Assembly (NCBI GenBank): GCA_004519485.1
Contig: CP038132.1
Coordinates: 1 to 64,000, forward strand
Source of the DNA: Nannochloropsis oceanica
Lineage: Eukaryota > Sar > Eustigmatophyceae > Eustigmatales > Monodopsidaceae
Direction: 5' to 3'
DNA length: 64,000 bases
Part shown: one piece after another, positions 1-11,703 of the stretch
How the letters are laid out: every line of letters begins with the position of its first letter
How positions within the stretch are numbered: the stretch's first letter is position 1
Made by a program: the position numbers and the translations under genes
Notes under the pieces: generated by a model
Told to the model about the DNA's origin: nothing
The model's database searches: none
What the model saw: the letters and a program-made list of their open reading frames with translations, nothing else

Positions 1-45
1 CTTTTTCCAACCCTCCCTCCCTCCCTCCCTCCCTCCCTCCCTCAG

Positions 46-2485
46 CATCTATCGGGCCCACCGCATCCTCTCCCTCACTGTGGAAGAGGTGGATGGCGTC
101 ATGATTGCCAACTGGTCGTTTAAATTCGCCGATACCCCGGACGAGGAAAGTCCGTTACGCCGGGGGTTCTTCACTGTCTTCCCCTCCCTCGAGGCGTACA
201 CCGCCGGAAGCGAGAAATTCTCCAAGGTACTCCTCCCTCCCTCCCTCCCTTCCCTCCCTCCCTCCCTCCCTCCTACCCTTTCCGGTCATCTCACCCTCCC
301 CTTCCTCCCCTCCCTCCCCTCCCCTCCCTCCCTCCCTCCACCAGGTCCTCAAGACGGCATTGGCAGGCCAGGAGGCCTACTCCCAACCCACGAACGTCTT
401 CCACGTGGCCGTCGCCCAACTCCCCGAGAGCCAGCAGCCGGAGGTAGGGGAGGGAGGGAGGGAGGGAGGGAGGGGAAGGAGGCCAAAGGGTGTTTGGAGG
501 ACGAGTCCAAAGAATCGTGGAGCATCTGGCCGTATGCTTCACACCCTTCCCTCCCTCCCTCCCTCCCTCAGGTCATCGCCAACATCGAGGGCATTTTGGC
601 CGAGAACAAGGATTTGCTCACCGAGTGCCGCGTAAGGATGGTGAACGTTTTGTTCGTCCAGGGCGCCAAAAACCCACGGTACTTCACCTTCACGGCCGTG
701 AAGGTGCGGAGGGAGGGAGGGAGGGAGGGAAGAAGGGCGAGGGGTCGTCGACGCCCACAGTATGAATACGCCTTGTCACACCCTCCCTCCCTCCCTCCCT
801 CCCTCCCTCCCTCCCTCCCTCCCTCCCTCCCTTCCTCCCTTCCTCCCTCCCTTCCTCCCTCTCTCCCTCCCTCAGGACTTCAAGGAAGACCCCCTCCGTC
901 GTGACATGCGCCCGACCTTCCCCCAGCTTCTAGAACTTTCTAGACTGGCAGCGAATTACGAGCTGCAGCGTTTGCCCTCCATTGGCCGCAATACGCAGGT
1001 CTACCTTGGCTCTGAACGGGCTCCTGTCGGGACAAAGAAGCGAGGCCCGGGGAATCAAGGTAGGTGGGGTCATAGTGCCTTCCCTCCCTCCCTCCCTCCC
1101 TCCCTCCCTCCCTCCTTCCCTCCCTCCTTCCCTTTCTTACTTTCTGGCTCCTTCTTTCCTGCTCTTCATGACACGCCGTGGTGCTGTAGCTCCCTTTCTC
1201 ACTTTTCCCCTCCCTCCCTCCCTCCCTCCCTCCCTCCCTCCCTCCCTCCCTCCCTCCCTCCCTCCCCAGTCCTCTTCGTCCGTGGCATCTCCCACAGCGA
1301 GCAGACACAGACCCCGATGGGTGCCGAGCGGGTGTTACTCATGGCCATGGACGAGCTGGACTACGCCCTCCTCGACGAGCGCGTGGGAGGGTCGGCCTCT
1401 TCGCGCCTTTTTTTGAATTTGCTCGTGCCCATCGATTCGGACCCCAAGACGCTGGCCGGGGAGTGGAGCAAGGTGAGGAGGGAGGGAGGGAGGGAGGGAG
1501 GGAGGGAGGGATCGAGGGAAGGCTGGCTGGATTGAGAGAGGGAGGGATCGAGGGAGGGCGGGCGGGCGGGCGGGCGGGCGGGCGGGCGGGAGGGAGGGAG
1601 GGAGGGAGGGAGGGAGGGAGGGAGGGAGGAGATGTTGATCTGTTGCTTCATTTATCCTTTCCTCCGGCTTATCACACACCCCTCCCTCCCTCCCTCCCTC
1701 CTTCCCTCGTAGATCATGGACCGCCTCCTGGCCAAGTACGCCACGCGTCTGTTGAAGCTGGGCGTGGACGAGATCGAGATCAAGGTATGGAGGGAGGGAG
1801 GGAGGGCAGGGGAACGATTTTCTCAAATATCATCCTCTCATTTGTCTCGTCCATCCCGTCCATCCCCCATCCATCTGTATCCATATAGACATTCCTGTAT
1901 CCAAATTCCTCCATCCCCTCCATCCATATCCCTCTAAATTCAAATCTCTATTACCCCCCTCTTCTCCTCCTCAGGTGCGAGTTGCCGCCGGCAGCGGCAG
2001 TGCCATCACGCCCGTGCGTCTCATGGCCTCCTCCATGACGGGAGAGTTTCTCCGCACCGACGCTTTCCTCGAATACCCGGATCCCGTTACGGGCATCACG
2101 AAACAGTTTTGTTCCGTTACCAGTGAGGATCAGGTCTGTCTTCTTAACCCTTATCCGGCGAGCAATAGCATCCAGACCCGGAGGGCTAGTGCGCGAAGGA
2201 TCGGATCGACGTATGCTTATGATTTCCTGGGCGTGATGGAGGTAGGGGGGGAGGGAGGGAGGGAGGGAGGGAGGGAGAGTTTTCTCTTTTTTGGTCTTGG
2301 CAGATCCACCTTCCATGCGTCGCAGTGACGCACTTTCCTTTCCCTTCCTCCTTCCCCCCTCCTCCCCTTAACTCCTTCCCTCCCTCCCTCCCTCCCTCCC
2401 TCCCTCCAGGTCTCCCTGATCCAAAAGTGGGATAAGCACTTGAAGGAGCTCACCTCGGTCTACACCTCCCGCGTCGACGACAAGG

Positions 2486-2525
<40 letters not shown>

Positions 2526-5500
2526 CTCCCTTCCTCCCTCCCTCTCTCTGCTGCCTTCTCGCCTTACCAATCGTTGCCTGCTTAACCCCCTCCCTCCCTC
2601 CCTCCCTCCCTCCCTCCCTCCCTCCCTCCCTCCCTCCCTCCCTCCCGCCCTCCCTCCCTCCCTCCCTCCTTCCCTCCCGCCCTCTTTCTGTAGATGCCCG
2701 AACAACTCTTCCAAGCCGACGAGCTGGTGCTGGAAGACGGAGTGCTCAAGCCCACGCAACGGCTCGTGGGCCTCAATGACGTTGGGATGGTCGCTTGGCA
2801 TGCGACCATGAAGACACCCGAGTAAGGAGGGAGGGAGGGAGGGAGGGAGGGAGGGAGGGGTGTGGAAGAGCAAAGTGTCTCGCTGGCTGTGTTATCTGAG
2901 AGGAAGGAAGGGAGGGAGGGAGGGAGGGAGGGAGGGAGGGAAGGAAAACCAATACTTGTCTTCCAACGCACACCCGCAATCGCTCATCACCCTCCCTCCC
3001 TTCCTTCCTTCTACCCTCCCTCCCTCCCTCCCTCCCTCCCTCCCTCCCTCCAATCTGCCCAGGTACCCGGAAGGCCGTGAGCTCGTCATCATCGCCAACG
3101 ACGTGACCTTCCAATCCGGCTCCTTCGGCGTGAAGGAGGATGACTTCTTCCGTGCGGCCTCCGAGTACGCGCGTGTGCGCGGCCTTCCCCGTATCTACCT
3201 CTCGTCCAACTCAGGTACCTCCCTCCCTCCCTCCCTCCCTCCCTCCCCCCCTCCCTCCCTCAGCCTGGACTCGCCAACGTACCGAAGCCCCACCACGCCC
3301 TCCCCCCCTCCCTCCCCCCCTCCCTCCCCCCTCCCTCCTCAGGTGCCCGCATCGGCCTCGTCGACGATCTCAAGGGCAAATTCCGTATTGCTTGGAACGA
3401 CCCCGCCAACCCCTCCCTCGGCTTTAAATACCTGTACCTCACGCCTGAGGAGTACGAAGGCCTCAAGCCCGGCACTGTGAATGCCAATCTGGTGGTGTCG
3501 GAGGAGGGTGAAAAACGATGGGCGCTGCAGGATATCATCGGACAGGTGCGTCCCTCCCTCCTTTCCTCTCTCCCTCCCTCCCTTTCTCTCTGCATGCCCG
3601 TTGGCTCTTGCTCTCTTGTTCAGGGCTCGCGAGACTTGCATCATGCACCGTCACTCACCTTCCCCTCCCTCCCTCCCTCCCTCCCTCCCTCCCTCCCTCC
3701 TTCCCAGGTGCACGGCATTGGCGTCGAGAATCTGCGTGGCTCGGGGATGATTGCTGGAGAGACCTCTCGGGCGTATGATGAGACATTCACCCTCTCTTAC
3801 GTCACGGGGCGCAGTGTGGGGATCGGTGCCTACCTCGTCCGTTTGGGTCAACGGACAATTCAAATGGTGAACGGACCGCTCATTCTCACGGGTTACTCGG
3901 CCTTGAACAAGCTCCTGGTAGGTACCCTCCCTCCTTCCCTCCCTTACCGAAGACCCGCAGGGCAGAGCCAGGGTCATGGATTCTCACAGCATCTTACTCA
4001 CCCTCCCTCCCTCCCTCCCTCCCTCCCTCCCTCCCCCCTTCCCTCAGGGCCGAGAAGTCTACACGTCCCAGGATCAGCTAGGCGGGCCTCAGATCATGGC
4101 ACCCAACGGTGTCTCGCACCTGGTCGTGGACAACGACAAGGAGGGTATCTCTTCCATCATCGATTGGCTCTCCTTCGTTCCCAAGGACAAATTCTCGTCC
4201 GTGCCCATCATCGACTTGCCCACGGACTCCCCCGAGCGTGACGTGGAGTTCCAACCCACGAAGACACCCTACGATCCTCGCCATATGCTCGCGGGGACGG
4301 TCGGACCGGACGGAGCGTTCGTCCCCGGCTTCTTTGACCGCGGATCATTTATTGAGACATTAGGGGGTTGGGGCAAATCCGTCGTGACCGGTGAGTAGTA
4401 TCCTGCGTCTCCCTCCCTCCCTCCCTCCCTCCCTCTTTCCTACCCTCCCTCCCGCCCTCCCTACTCATCCGCCCTCCCTCCCTCCCTCCCTCCCTCCCTC
4501 CCTCCCTCCCTCCCTCCCTCCCTCCCTCCCTCCTTCGCCCCCTCCCAGGCCGTGCCAAGCTGGGTGGGATCCCTATGGGCATCATCTCCGTCGAGACTCG
4601 TCTGGTTGAACAACGTATCCCCGCGGACCCTGCCAATCCCGAGTCGAGGGAGTCATTACTGCCCCAGGCGGGCCAAGTGTGGTATCCGGATTCGGCCTTC
4701 AAGACGGCGCAGGCCATTGAGGACTTCAACCGCGGGTACGTCTGTCTGGGTGTGTGCGTATAGATATATGTGTGTGTATCATATGTTGTGTATGGATATG
4801 TTTTTGGGGGATTGCATGAGCATATATCCGCAAATGTTTGTACGTAGATGTGTGTGGGTGGGTGTGGGGGGTAAATATATAACTGAGGCAGCCGTACCCA
4901 CGGATGCAACATATAATATATGTTATTATACACATATATATATGGTATTATATATATATGTATATATATATATATATATAAGCACCCCACCCACACATTC
5001 TCATCTTCGCTATTCCCCTCCCTTCCCCCTCCTTCCCCCTCCTTCCACCCTCCCCACCCCCTCCAGCGAGAACCTGCCGTTGATGATCTTTGCCAATTGG
5101 CGTGGCTTCTCCGGCGGCACCCGTGACATGTACGGGGAAATTCTCAAGTTCGGTGCCAAGATTGTGGATGCCCTGCGCACGTACCGTCATCCCGTCTTCG
5201 TCTACATCCCGCCCAACGGCGAGCTGCGTGGTGGAGCTTGGGTGGTTATTGACCCGACGATTAATGAGGAGATGATGGAGATGTACGCCGACAAGGACTC
5301 CCGCGGTGGGATTCTGGAACCTCCGGGTATTTGCGAGGTGAAATTCCGTGCCGCGGACCAGATCAGTGCCATGCATCGCCTGGACCCGGTCATCCAAGCA
5401 TTGGACGGAGAGCTACAGAACGCCAAGACGGAGGCGGACGCGATCAAGTTGAAGCAACAGCTGAAGGAGCGGGAGGAGGCGTTGTTGCCTTTGTACATGC

Positions 5501-5889
5501 AGGTGGCGCACGAGTTCGCCGACTTGCACGATCGGGCTGGGAGAATGAAGGCGAAGGGTGTCATTCGAGACGTCGTGACATGGAAACGCTCTCGCTCGTA
5601 CTTTTACTGGCGTGCCCGTCGACGCGTGGCGGAGGACGGTCTCGTCCGGGCCATGCAAAAAGCAGACGCCAGCCTGAGCGTGCAGGATGGGAGGGAGAAG
5701 CTGGAGGCCCTAGCGACGAGCGGCGTGTACGGCGACGATAAAGCCTTTGTGGCGTGGGTGACTGAATCAGGCAGCAAGATTGAGGAGCAGCTGGTGAGTG
5801 TGAAGCATGCGGCGGTGAAGGCCTCTTTGGCTAGCTTGTTGGAGGAATTGTCACCGGAGGAGAGGAAAAAGGTACTTTCGGGCCTTTGA
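46..5889 (+). CDS. ACC1: Acetyl-CoA carboxylase, homomeric, C-terminal half (5' partial)
   Basis: This enzyme carboxylates acetyl-CoA to malonyl-CoA, the committed step of fatty-acid synthesis. Fifteen exons were placed: 46-226, 345-443, 572-703, 876-1059, 1270-1472, 1713-1784, 1975-2241, 2410-2484, 2694-2821, 3063-3214, 3343-3545, 3708-3917, 4048-4390, 4549-4735 and 5067-5889. They sum to 1085 codons plus a stop after one leading base. Exons 1-9 encode the ACC central region. Exons 10-15 encode the carboxyltransferase, with [41 protein letters not shown] and [17 protein letters not shown]. The biotin carboxylase and biotin carrier parts lie upstream of the window; family members are about 2100-2300 residues. 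Introns are 120-330 bases and carry (GGGA)n after donors and (CCCT)n before acceptors. Whether the product is plastidial or cytosolic cannot be told without the N-terminus. Confidence 0.96.
2487..2523. repeat. (TA)n microsatellite in an ACC intron
   Basis: An almost pure TA run sits directly after the donor of the eighth placed intron (2485-2693). The rest of that intron is (CCCT)n. A second TA/TG-rich stretch fills the last ACC intron (about 4745-4980). Confidence 0.9.
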
Positions 5890-5989
5890 AGAGAAAGGAG
5901 GGAAAACAGAGGATAGGAAGGAAGGAGGAAGTGTGGTTGTTTGATTTCGATCGTCGTGTATGGGGAATCGTTATTGTTGGTCGGCAGTG

Positions 5990-6037
<48 letters not shown>

Positions 6038-7841
6038 CAGCAGCGGCAACAACAAAGAGAGTAAAAATGTGAAAGTTTTTGTGAGAAGAGAGAGAGAGAG
6101 TGAGAGAGAACCCAAAAGACAAACGAAGAAGAGGAAGGGAAGGGGGACGGAAAAGACTGTGCCGTTGCTACCTCACTTGCTGCAGCAGCAGTAGCAGTAG
6201 CAACAGCAGTTGCGACAGCAAAAGGGTAGTGGTGTCGTAGTAGTAGTGATAGTAGTAGCGGTGAGTGTGCACTTGCGCTGTCATGTGTGTATGTGCGTGT
6301 GTGGGTGTGTTTGAAGGCGTACGTGTGTTCTGGTGTCGGATGTTGTGATGTTTTTATGTGCCGGTATGCCTCCCTCCTCCGCATGTTCCACCTTCATCTT
6401 TGTCTTCTTCTGTTTGAGTGGAGTGGGGCGATGCATCATTGTGAATGCATGCTTTCCCTTCTTAATGATAATGAGGAGATAGAAGAAGGAGGGGAAGGCG
6501 AGGAGGGAGAGCAGGGGGGAAGGGAGGAGGGGGGAAGATTTGTGTGTCTTCCTTTCTCGCTCTCTCCTCCGCGTATGTGTTCTTATGTGTGCTACGTGTC
6601 AGAAAGAGAGGAAAAAAAGGGTGGGTTAATGGGGGGGATGGCATTTGTTAATTTTAATTACTTTGGACGCGTATTCGGTAGAGGAACAGCAGCAACATCG
6701 GCATTTGCAGCAGTAGCATTAGCAGCTGCGGCAAGAGAGGATGAGGACAGAGAATGCGCTTGATTTGAGATTGACGTTGAGAGGAAAGGTGGAGTCGGTT
6801 GAATCGCTGTTGTGGTGCCGGTGATGCATGTGCATGCCTTATTTTAATTTTACTTGCTCCGAGGGGGTGGTCGTGAGAAGGCGATGGCAAGAAGACTACA
6901 AGAAGAGGGATCACGAAGATCACCACCGCCATCAACACCATGAGATGAACGAGGAGAAGAAGAGGGAGAAAAAGAAGATAAAGTTTACAGCGCACGCCAA
7001 ACCATTCAAACGGCATATGGTGTCTTGCGACCCTTCACTCGTGTTTTGCTCTTGATGTGTTTTTGTTCGTCTTCTTCCAGAAAATGGCGGTGGTCTTGAT
7101 GTTTCCTTATCTCCGTCGCTTTTTGGTGGCTTCTCGGACCTCCTCCTCGAGGTCTCGCTCTTCTCCATCTTTCTCCTTCTTCTTCCTGCCGCTGCAGCTG
7201 CTGCAGCTGTCATTCAGACACATATAATCACACACCCAGAGGCCCCCACAGACTCACATCCGGGTAGTTTCTTCCTCCGCAATTCACACACATGCACGCA
7301 TACACACACACACACACACGCGTGCGTGAAAGAAAAATGAAGACGTATAGACGTATAGACAGACAGACAAGGACAGGGGGGAAGGAGACAATGAATGCTT
7401 ACCACCACCACCACTAGGGGCGGTAGGAATGACTCAATGCCGCCGTAAGTCACCTCCTTAATTTATTTATTCAATAGCTGCTACATATTTGTTTAGAGGG
7501 AAAACCGCGCTGTCGTGTCTTAAATAAAGTCAGTTGCTTTGGTGATGCTGTAGTAGTTGTAATTATTATTATTGTTGTTGTCGTTGTTCTTGCTGCTGCT
7601 GCTGCTGTCCTCCTGCTCGGCATTCTGAGTGGTGGCTGTGTGTGCGAGTGCGACGAGATGGGAAAAGGTAGAGAGGAGGAAAAGAAGAAGAAGAAGAGGA
7701 AGAGGAGGAGGGGAAAGAGGAGGAGGAGGAGGAGGAGGAGAAGCAGGAGGAGGAGGAGGAGGATGATGATGGCAGGGAAGGTCAAAGGGGCACATGCACA
7801 GAAGGAGAAGGGAGGGAGGGAGGGAGGGAGGGAGGGAGGAG
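5890..7841. other. Intergenic region between convergent ACC and CenH3 genes
   Basis: No supportable gene is seen in these 1.95 kb. The stretch holds the 3' flanks of two convergent genes and many simple repeats: (CAG)n near 5991-6036, GA-rich runs near 6080-6110, TG-rich sequence near 6280-6360, a CA run near 7295-7320, and GAA/GGA-rich purine sequence near 7676-7765. Open frames here are low in complexity and match nothing recognisable. Confidence 0.7.
5991..6036. repeat. (CAG)n microsatellite, about 15 units
   Basis: A nearly perfect CAG run lies about 100 bases after the ACC stop codon, so it is probably in the 3' untranslated region. It is broken by a CA and then followed by CAGCGGCAACAAC. 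Confidence 0.9.
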
Positions 7842-8942
7842 CTACTCCCTCAAGGGCCCACGGATCCTCCTCGCTAGTTGCATGTCTTTTGGCATAATAG
7901 TCACTCTGTGTGTGTGGAACGGAGGGTGTTGCAAGGGGTACTTGTGAATAAAAATGAGTCGATTCGGTGTGCACAGACAGGCAAAGCTCTTCACACCCAC
8001 ACGCCCATCCATCCCTCCCTCCTTTGGTCCTCTCCTCTCCTTGCCTCTTCGCATGAATCGCACACAGATTCGCGTCCTCGAACAAATGCACCAGGTGGGC
8101 TTCGGCCGCCTCCTGCAGCGCCAGTAGCGAGTTGGCTTGCCAACGGTATTGCTTCGTACTGATCTCTCCCTGCACCTCGCGGACAAGTCTTGCGAAGGGC
8201 AGCCGTCGCAGCAGCAGCTCGGTGGTGCGTTGGTATTGTCTGATTTCACGGAGCGCTCTCATGCCTGGCCGGGCACGTCGCTTCTTGGGCGGTTCGTCCC
8301 CATCTTTACAGGAGGAAGGAAGGAAGGAAGGAAGGGAGGGAGAGGGGGAGGGAAACGTGCGTGAGGACGGGCAAATGACATCTATCTGCATTTATGTGCC
8401 GCTCTCTTATTTCTATCCGGTAAGAAGAATGAACTTGGATAAAAAGGTGCTGTGTTAACGCACCGTAACATAACATAATACATACTTCAAAAGACCTGCC
8501 GCTGGCCCGTGGTGGTACTAGTGCTCGCACACCACATGTAACGAAATCCATTATCAAGGCCAAACTGTCCACACACTACTAGTACAAGTGCTGCTGCTAC
8601 TGTTGATGCACGCACCCACGCAAAGCGTTCTCCCCTGCTCTCGATTCCATCACTCATTCCAGGAAAAACCTGCTCCCTACCCCAAACTCACCTCCTCTAC
8701 CCCGTCCCCTGTCTGCTCCCCCACCCGCCGCACCCCGCGTGGGCGACGCCTGTTTTCTCGGCACTAATTGTACCGTGTTGGGATGTATGAAAGTGTGTAT
8801 AAGCTTCGGCTTCTGTTGCCGTGTGGCAGGTGTCCAAATGCCCCCTCCCTCTTTTTTCTTTCATCGCACCTTTTCTTGGCGAGCCCTTGCCACCAACCAC
8901 CCCGCGCCCCAAGGAACCCTTGGCGGTCTTCATCCGCGCCAT
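7842..8942 (-). CDS. Centromeric histone H3 (CENP-A/CenH3-like)
   Basis: The gene has three exons on the minus strand, 8942-8870, 8303-8045 and 7905-7842, encoding 131 residues. The histone fold reads [28 protein letters not shown] and [16 protein letters not shown], plainly H3. CENP-A-type features are the loop-1 segment with Trp ([12 protein letters not shown]), which is one residue longer than canonical H3, and [14 protein letters not shown], which matches CENP-A ([13 protein letters not shown]) better than H3 (ASEAYLVGLFEDT). The tail starts [14 protein letters not shown] and lacks the ARKS motifs of H3 K9 and K27. Intron 1 is GT-AG; intron 2 has a GC donor (AG|GCAAGG). The protein would replace H3 in centromeric nucleosomes. 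A divergent non-centromeric H3 variant is the alternative. It is divergent from the TPR gene, 316 bases away. Confidence 0.85.
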
Positions 8943-9258
8943 GACTGCCCTATGTATAAAGGTATATTACACGCTCTCTTTCGCTAGTACCGTCTCGGGA
9001 GATGGAAAGTGGCTGCTGCTGCTGCTGCTGTGGCTCGTCCTCTCCCCTCCTCTCTCCTCCTTCGCCGCCGACCGAGAAAGAGCGAACACACGAAAGAGAG
9101 CAACCGACACGCTGTCTATCACCCCCTGTCGTCGTCTGATATGAGCGCGTGGGCACGGCCTGTTCGAAAGTAGGGTGTGCGTGCGGTGAGTGCGGGTAAA
9201 TTGTGAGTGGCGTACAAGAGAAGAGACCAAAGTGGAGGGAAAATGACAAGTATGGGAA
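8943..9258. promoter_or_regulatory. Shared upstream region of CenH3 (-) and TPR gene (+)
   Basis: These 316 bases separate two divergent start codons, so both promoters must lie here or overlap the first exons. An AT-rich patch (TATGTATAAAGGTATATTAC, 8951-8970) sits next to the CenH3 start. The patch is close to the ATG, so its role as a TATA box is doubtful. Confidence 0.4.
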
Positions 9259-9460
9259 ATGGCGCGTATCGAAAGCATCGACCTCCTCCCTCCCTGCTCC
9301 AACGTCACAACCTCCACACACGGACATAGGCGCGCTGAAAGCATGCTGAAGGGCAGGGATACCGAGGACAGGGAATGGGTGGTTGGCCAAATGGTCCGCG
9401 TCCGCTCATCGCTTAGCCCTGGTGCGCCGACATGCCGCGCGACCATCCTCACTGTTGGCG

Positions 9461-9547
<87 letters not shown>

Positions 9548-11021
9548 GCAGCAACAACAACAGCAGCGGCGGCACCGTGGACGTGCTGTACGAGGACGGC
9601 GTGGAATGGGCAGATGGAAAAGAGGAGGAAGCAAACGTGAACGTGGAGCGGCTGGAGCGGCTGCAGCCTTACGAAGAGGCAGATGGAGGAGGAGGAAAGG
9701 AGGTAAGAGCAGCTGCGGCAGCAGTAGAGCCGACAAAGCAGGGAGAGCGTGAGACGGGACAAACATTACGGGAACAAGGGAATGAGTTGTTTATGACGCA
9801 CAAGGACTATGGCGCGGCTTTGGGGTGCTATGCGAGGGCAATGGAGGAGTTGGCCCCGCGAGAGGGAAAGGGAGCACTGCGGATTGGTGCGTGCTTACGA
9901 GAGGATTAGAAAAGAGAGAAGAGGGATACGATGGGATGAGGATGTATGCGTGTGTGTATGTTGTCGGGAGGAATCCAATGACTTAAGTTAGGCATGTGGA
10001 GCTCAGGTTGCATTTGTGGCTAGAAGAGGCGTGAAAGAGAAAGAAAAGAGTAGTGTGGTCAACCCAAACCCCCCTCCCTCCCTTCCTCCCTCCCTCCCTA
10101 CCTAAACCAGGCGCTGCAGTCCTAGTCACTGCTGCGGCACCAGCACAAGGAGATGAGAGCAGCGGTAGCAGGAAAAAGCAAATGGAAGTGAGACGCGCGA
10201 CCCTGGCCGATGTGGACGAAAGATCCCGAACAGTGGATGTACTCTTCGACGATAGCAGCAGCAGCAGCAGTAGCAGTAGCAGAGCCCACGGAAACGGACA
10301 AGAGAAAGACGACGAGGACGGAGAAGAAGAAGACGATGTCCCCATTTCCCGCCTTCTGCCCCTCGCCCTCCTTCCCTCCCTCCAAGTAGCCCAGGTCAAG
10401 GTCCTCTTGAACAGCGCTCGGTGTTATTTGAAGAGTCACATGGGCCGTCTGTCCGAGGCCTTGATGAGTGTCTCATTGGCGATAGCGGTGCTGCTGCCAT
10501 TTGTTTTCCCCAAGACGGGAGAAGGGGAGAAATGCGGGGAGGGAAAGGGGGAGGAGGTGGGGGTCGAGGAATGGAGACGACTGCTGGTGCTGGCATATGA
10601 GATACGGTCCAAAGCGCTGAGTAAAGGAGGTGAGTTTTCCTTGGCCAGACTAGACGCTCGACGCATCTTGCAGGTAGCGGCGCGGCTGCAGACGCAAGAA
10701 AAGGGAGGAGGAGGAGGAGGGGGAGGAGTGACGGCGGCGGCGTTGCGGGAGAAGGTGAAGGGCTTGGCGGAGGAAATTGAGAGGGAGGCGAAGAGGCGGG
10801 AGATGGCTGATAAACGATTGGTTAAATCGATGACGCGATGGATCAATACTGCCATGGAGAGTGGGGGGGGAAGCGGAGGAGGTGGAGGAGGAGGGGAGGG
10901 GAGGGGGGGGGAGAGGGGAGGGAGTACCGGCGATAGTGGTGGTGATAGGGGAGGAGGAGGAGGAGGAGGAGGAGGAGGAGGAGGAGGAGGAGAAGAAAAG
11001 GAAGAGTGCAGCGTCGGCTAA
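9259..11021 (+). CDS. Tudor-like and tetratricopeptide-repeat protein with poly-Ser tracts
   Basis: Two exons, 9259-9886 and 10111-11021, give 512 residues if the first ATG is used. A later in-frame ATG at 9343 is an alternative. TPR-like helices are visible: GNELFMTHKDYGAALGCYAR at the end of exon 1, then VLLNSARCYLKS and LAYEIRSKALSKGGEFSLAR in exon 2. Two further blocks resemble Tudor-type barrels: VGQMVRVRSS followed by TVDVLYEDG, and MEVRRATLADVDERSRTVDV followed by LFDD and VPISRLLPL. A 28-codon AGC run (poly-Ser) interrupts the first block, and a shorter Ser run follows the second. The C-terminus is Gly-rich. TPR proteins with this build usually serve as co-chaperone or scaffold proteins, but no specific function is claimed. 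The intron ends in (CCCT)n. Confidence 0.75.
9463..9546. repeat. (AGC)28 coding microsatellite
   Basis: Twenty-eight uninterrupted AGC codons encode poly-serine inside the first exon of the Tudor-like/TPR gene. A pure run of this length is expected to vary in length between strains. Confidence 0.95.
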
Positions 11022-11147
11022 TTTTTCTGTGAATGCATGAGAAAAATCAAGGAAATACACTCTGAGTCAGCACGGGAGTAATGTGAGTGCCGCCGTGGCC
11101 GGCACAAGCCTCGGATACCCATGTTTCTTAATTTCTTCGTTTTATCG

Positions 11148-11306
11148 CCCAGTTCGTGTTTGGCCGGGTTTGCGATTAGCCTTGTTTGGTTTGATCCTAG
11201 GTTGGATTCAACCTAATATGGGTCTAGCCTAATTCAAGTTCAACCTGATTCGGGTTGCGCCTGGTCATGATTTGGATTTATCCTAATTCGGGAAAAGCCT
11301 GGTTCG
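11148..11306. repeat. Degenerate 16-bp minisatellite, about 10 copies
   Basis: Units start with CC or CCT and recur every 16 bases. Examples are CCCAGTTCGTGTTTGG, CCGGGTTTGCGATTAG, CCTAGGTTGGATTCAA, CCTAATTCAAGTTCAA and CCTGATTCGGGTTGCG. One unit is 22 bases long and the last is partial. The units are diverged, so the array is old. It is the only non-tetranucleotide tandem array of this size seen in the window. Confidence 0.85.
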
Positions 11307-11635
11307 TTTTTAGGTTAAAAATTTGCCCTCGACAAGGAGTCTTATTTGTGTCCCCCCTCACTGCTCTAGTCGCCCCCCCCCCCCCTCCCGCCCGCCCGCC
11401 CTCCCTCCCTCCCTCCTTCAGCCTTCAGCACGGGTACCCATATCGCCCTCTCTGTCTTATCCATTCCCCCCACGTTCGTATCTTAAACCGTCCCGTCTTT
11501 CGATGACTGCTTTTTTTTTGGCGCGAAAATGATGAAGTTGAGGTCGATTTCCCCTTCTGCCCCTCGGCTTTCCCCCCTCAAACTACCTTCTCATTTTACG
11601 TCCCTGTCTGGTTGGCCATGAGCATAAGAAAGCCT

Positions 11636-11703
11636 CCATCTTAATCAACAAAACGCCCATTTCTAATTACAGCCATCTTAATCAACAAAACGCCCATTTC
11701 TAA
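11636..11703. repeat. 31-bp tandem direct repeat, two copies
   Basis: The sequence starting CCATCTTAATCAACAAAACG occurs at 11636-11666 and again at 11673-11703, identical over 31 bases and 37 bases apart. It is non-coding. Confidence 0.95.

Noticed and set aside
80-4609. Long open frames reading [12 protein letters not shown] or REGGREGG across ACC
   Set aside because: (TCCC)n and (GGGA)n have no stop in any frame, so introns look open. The true exons are fixed by splice sites and ACC homology.
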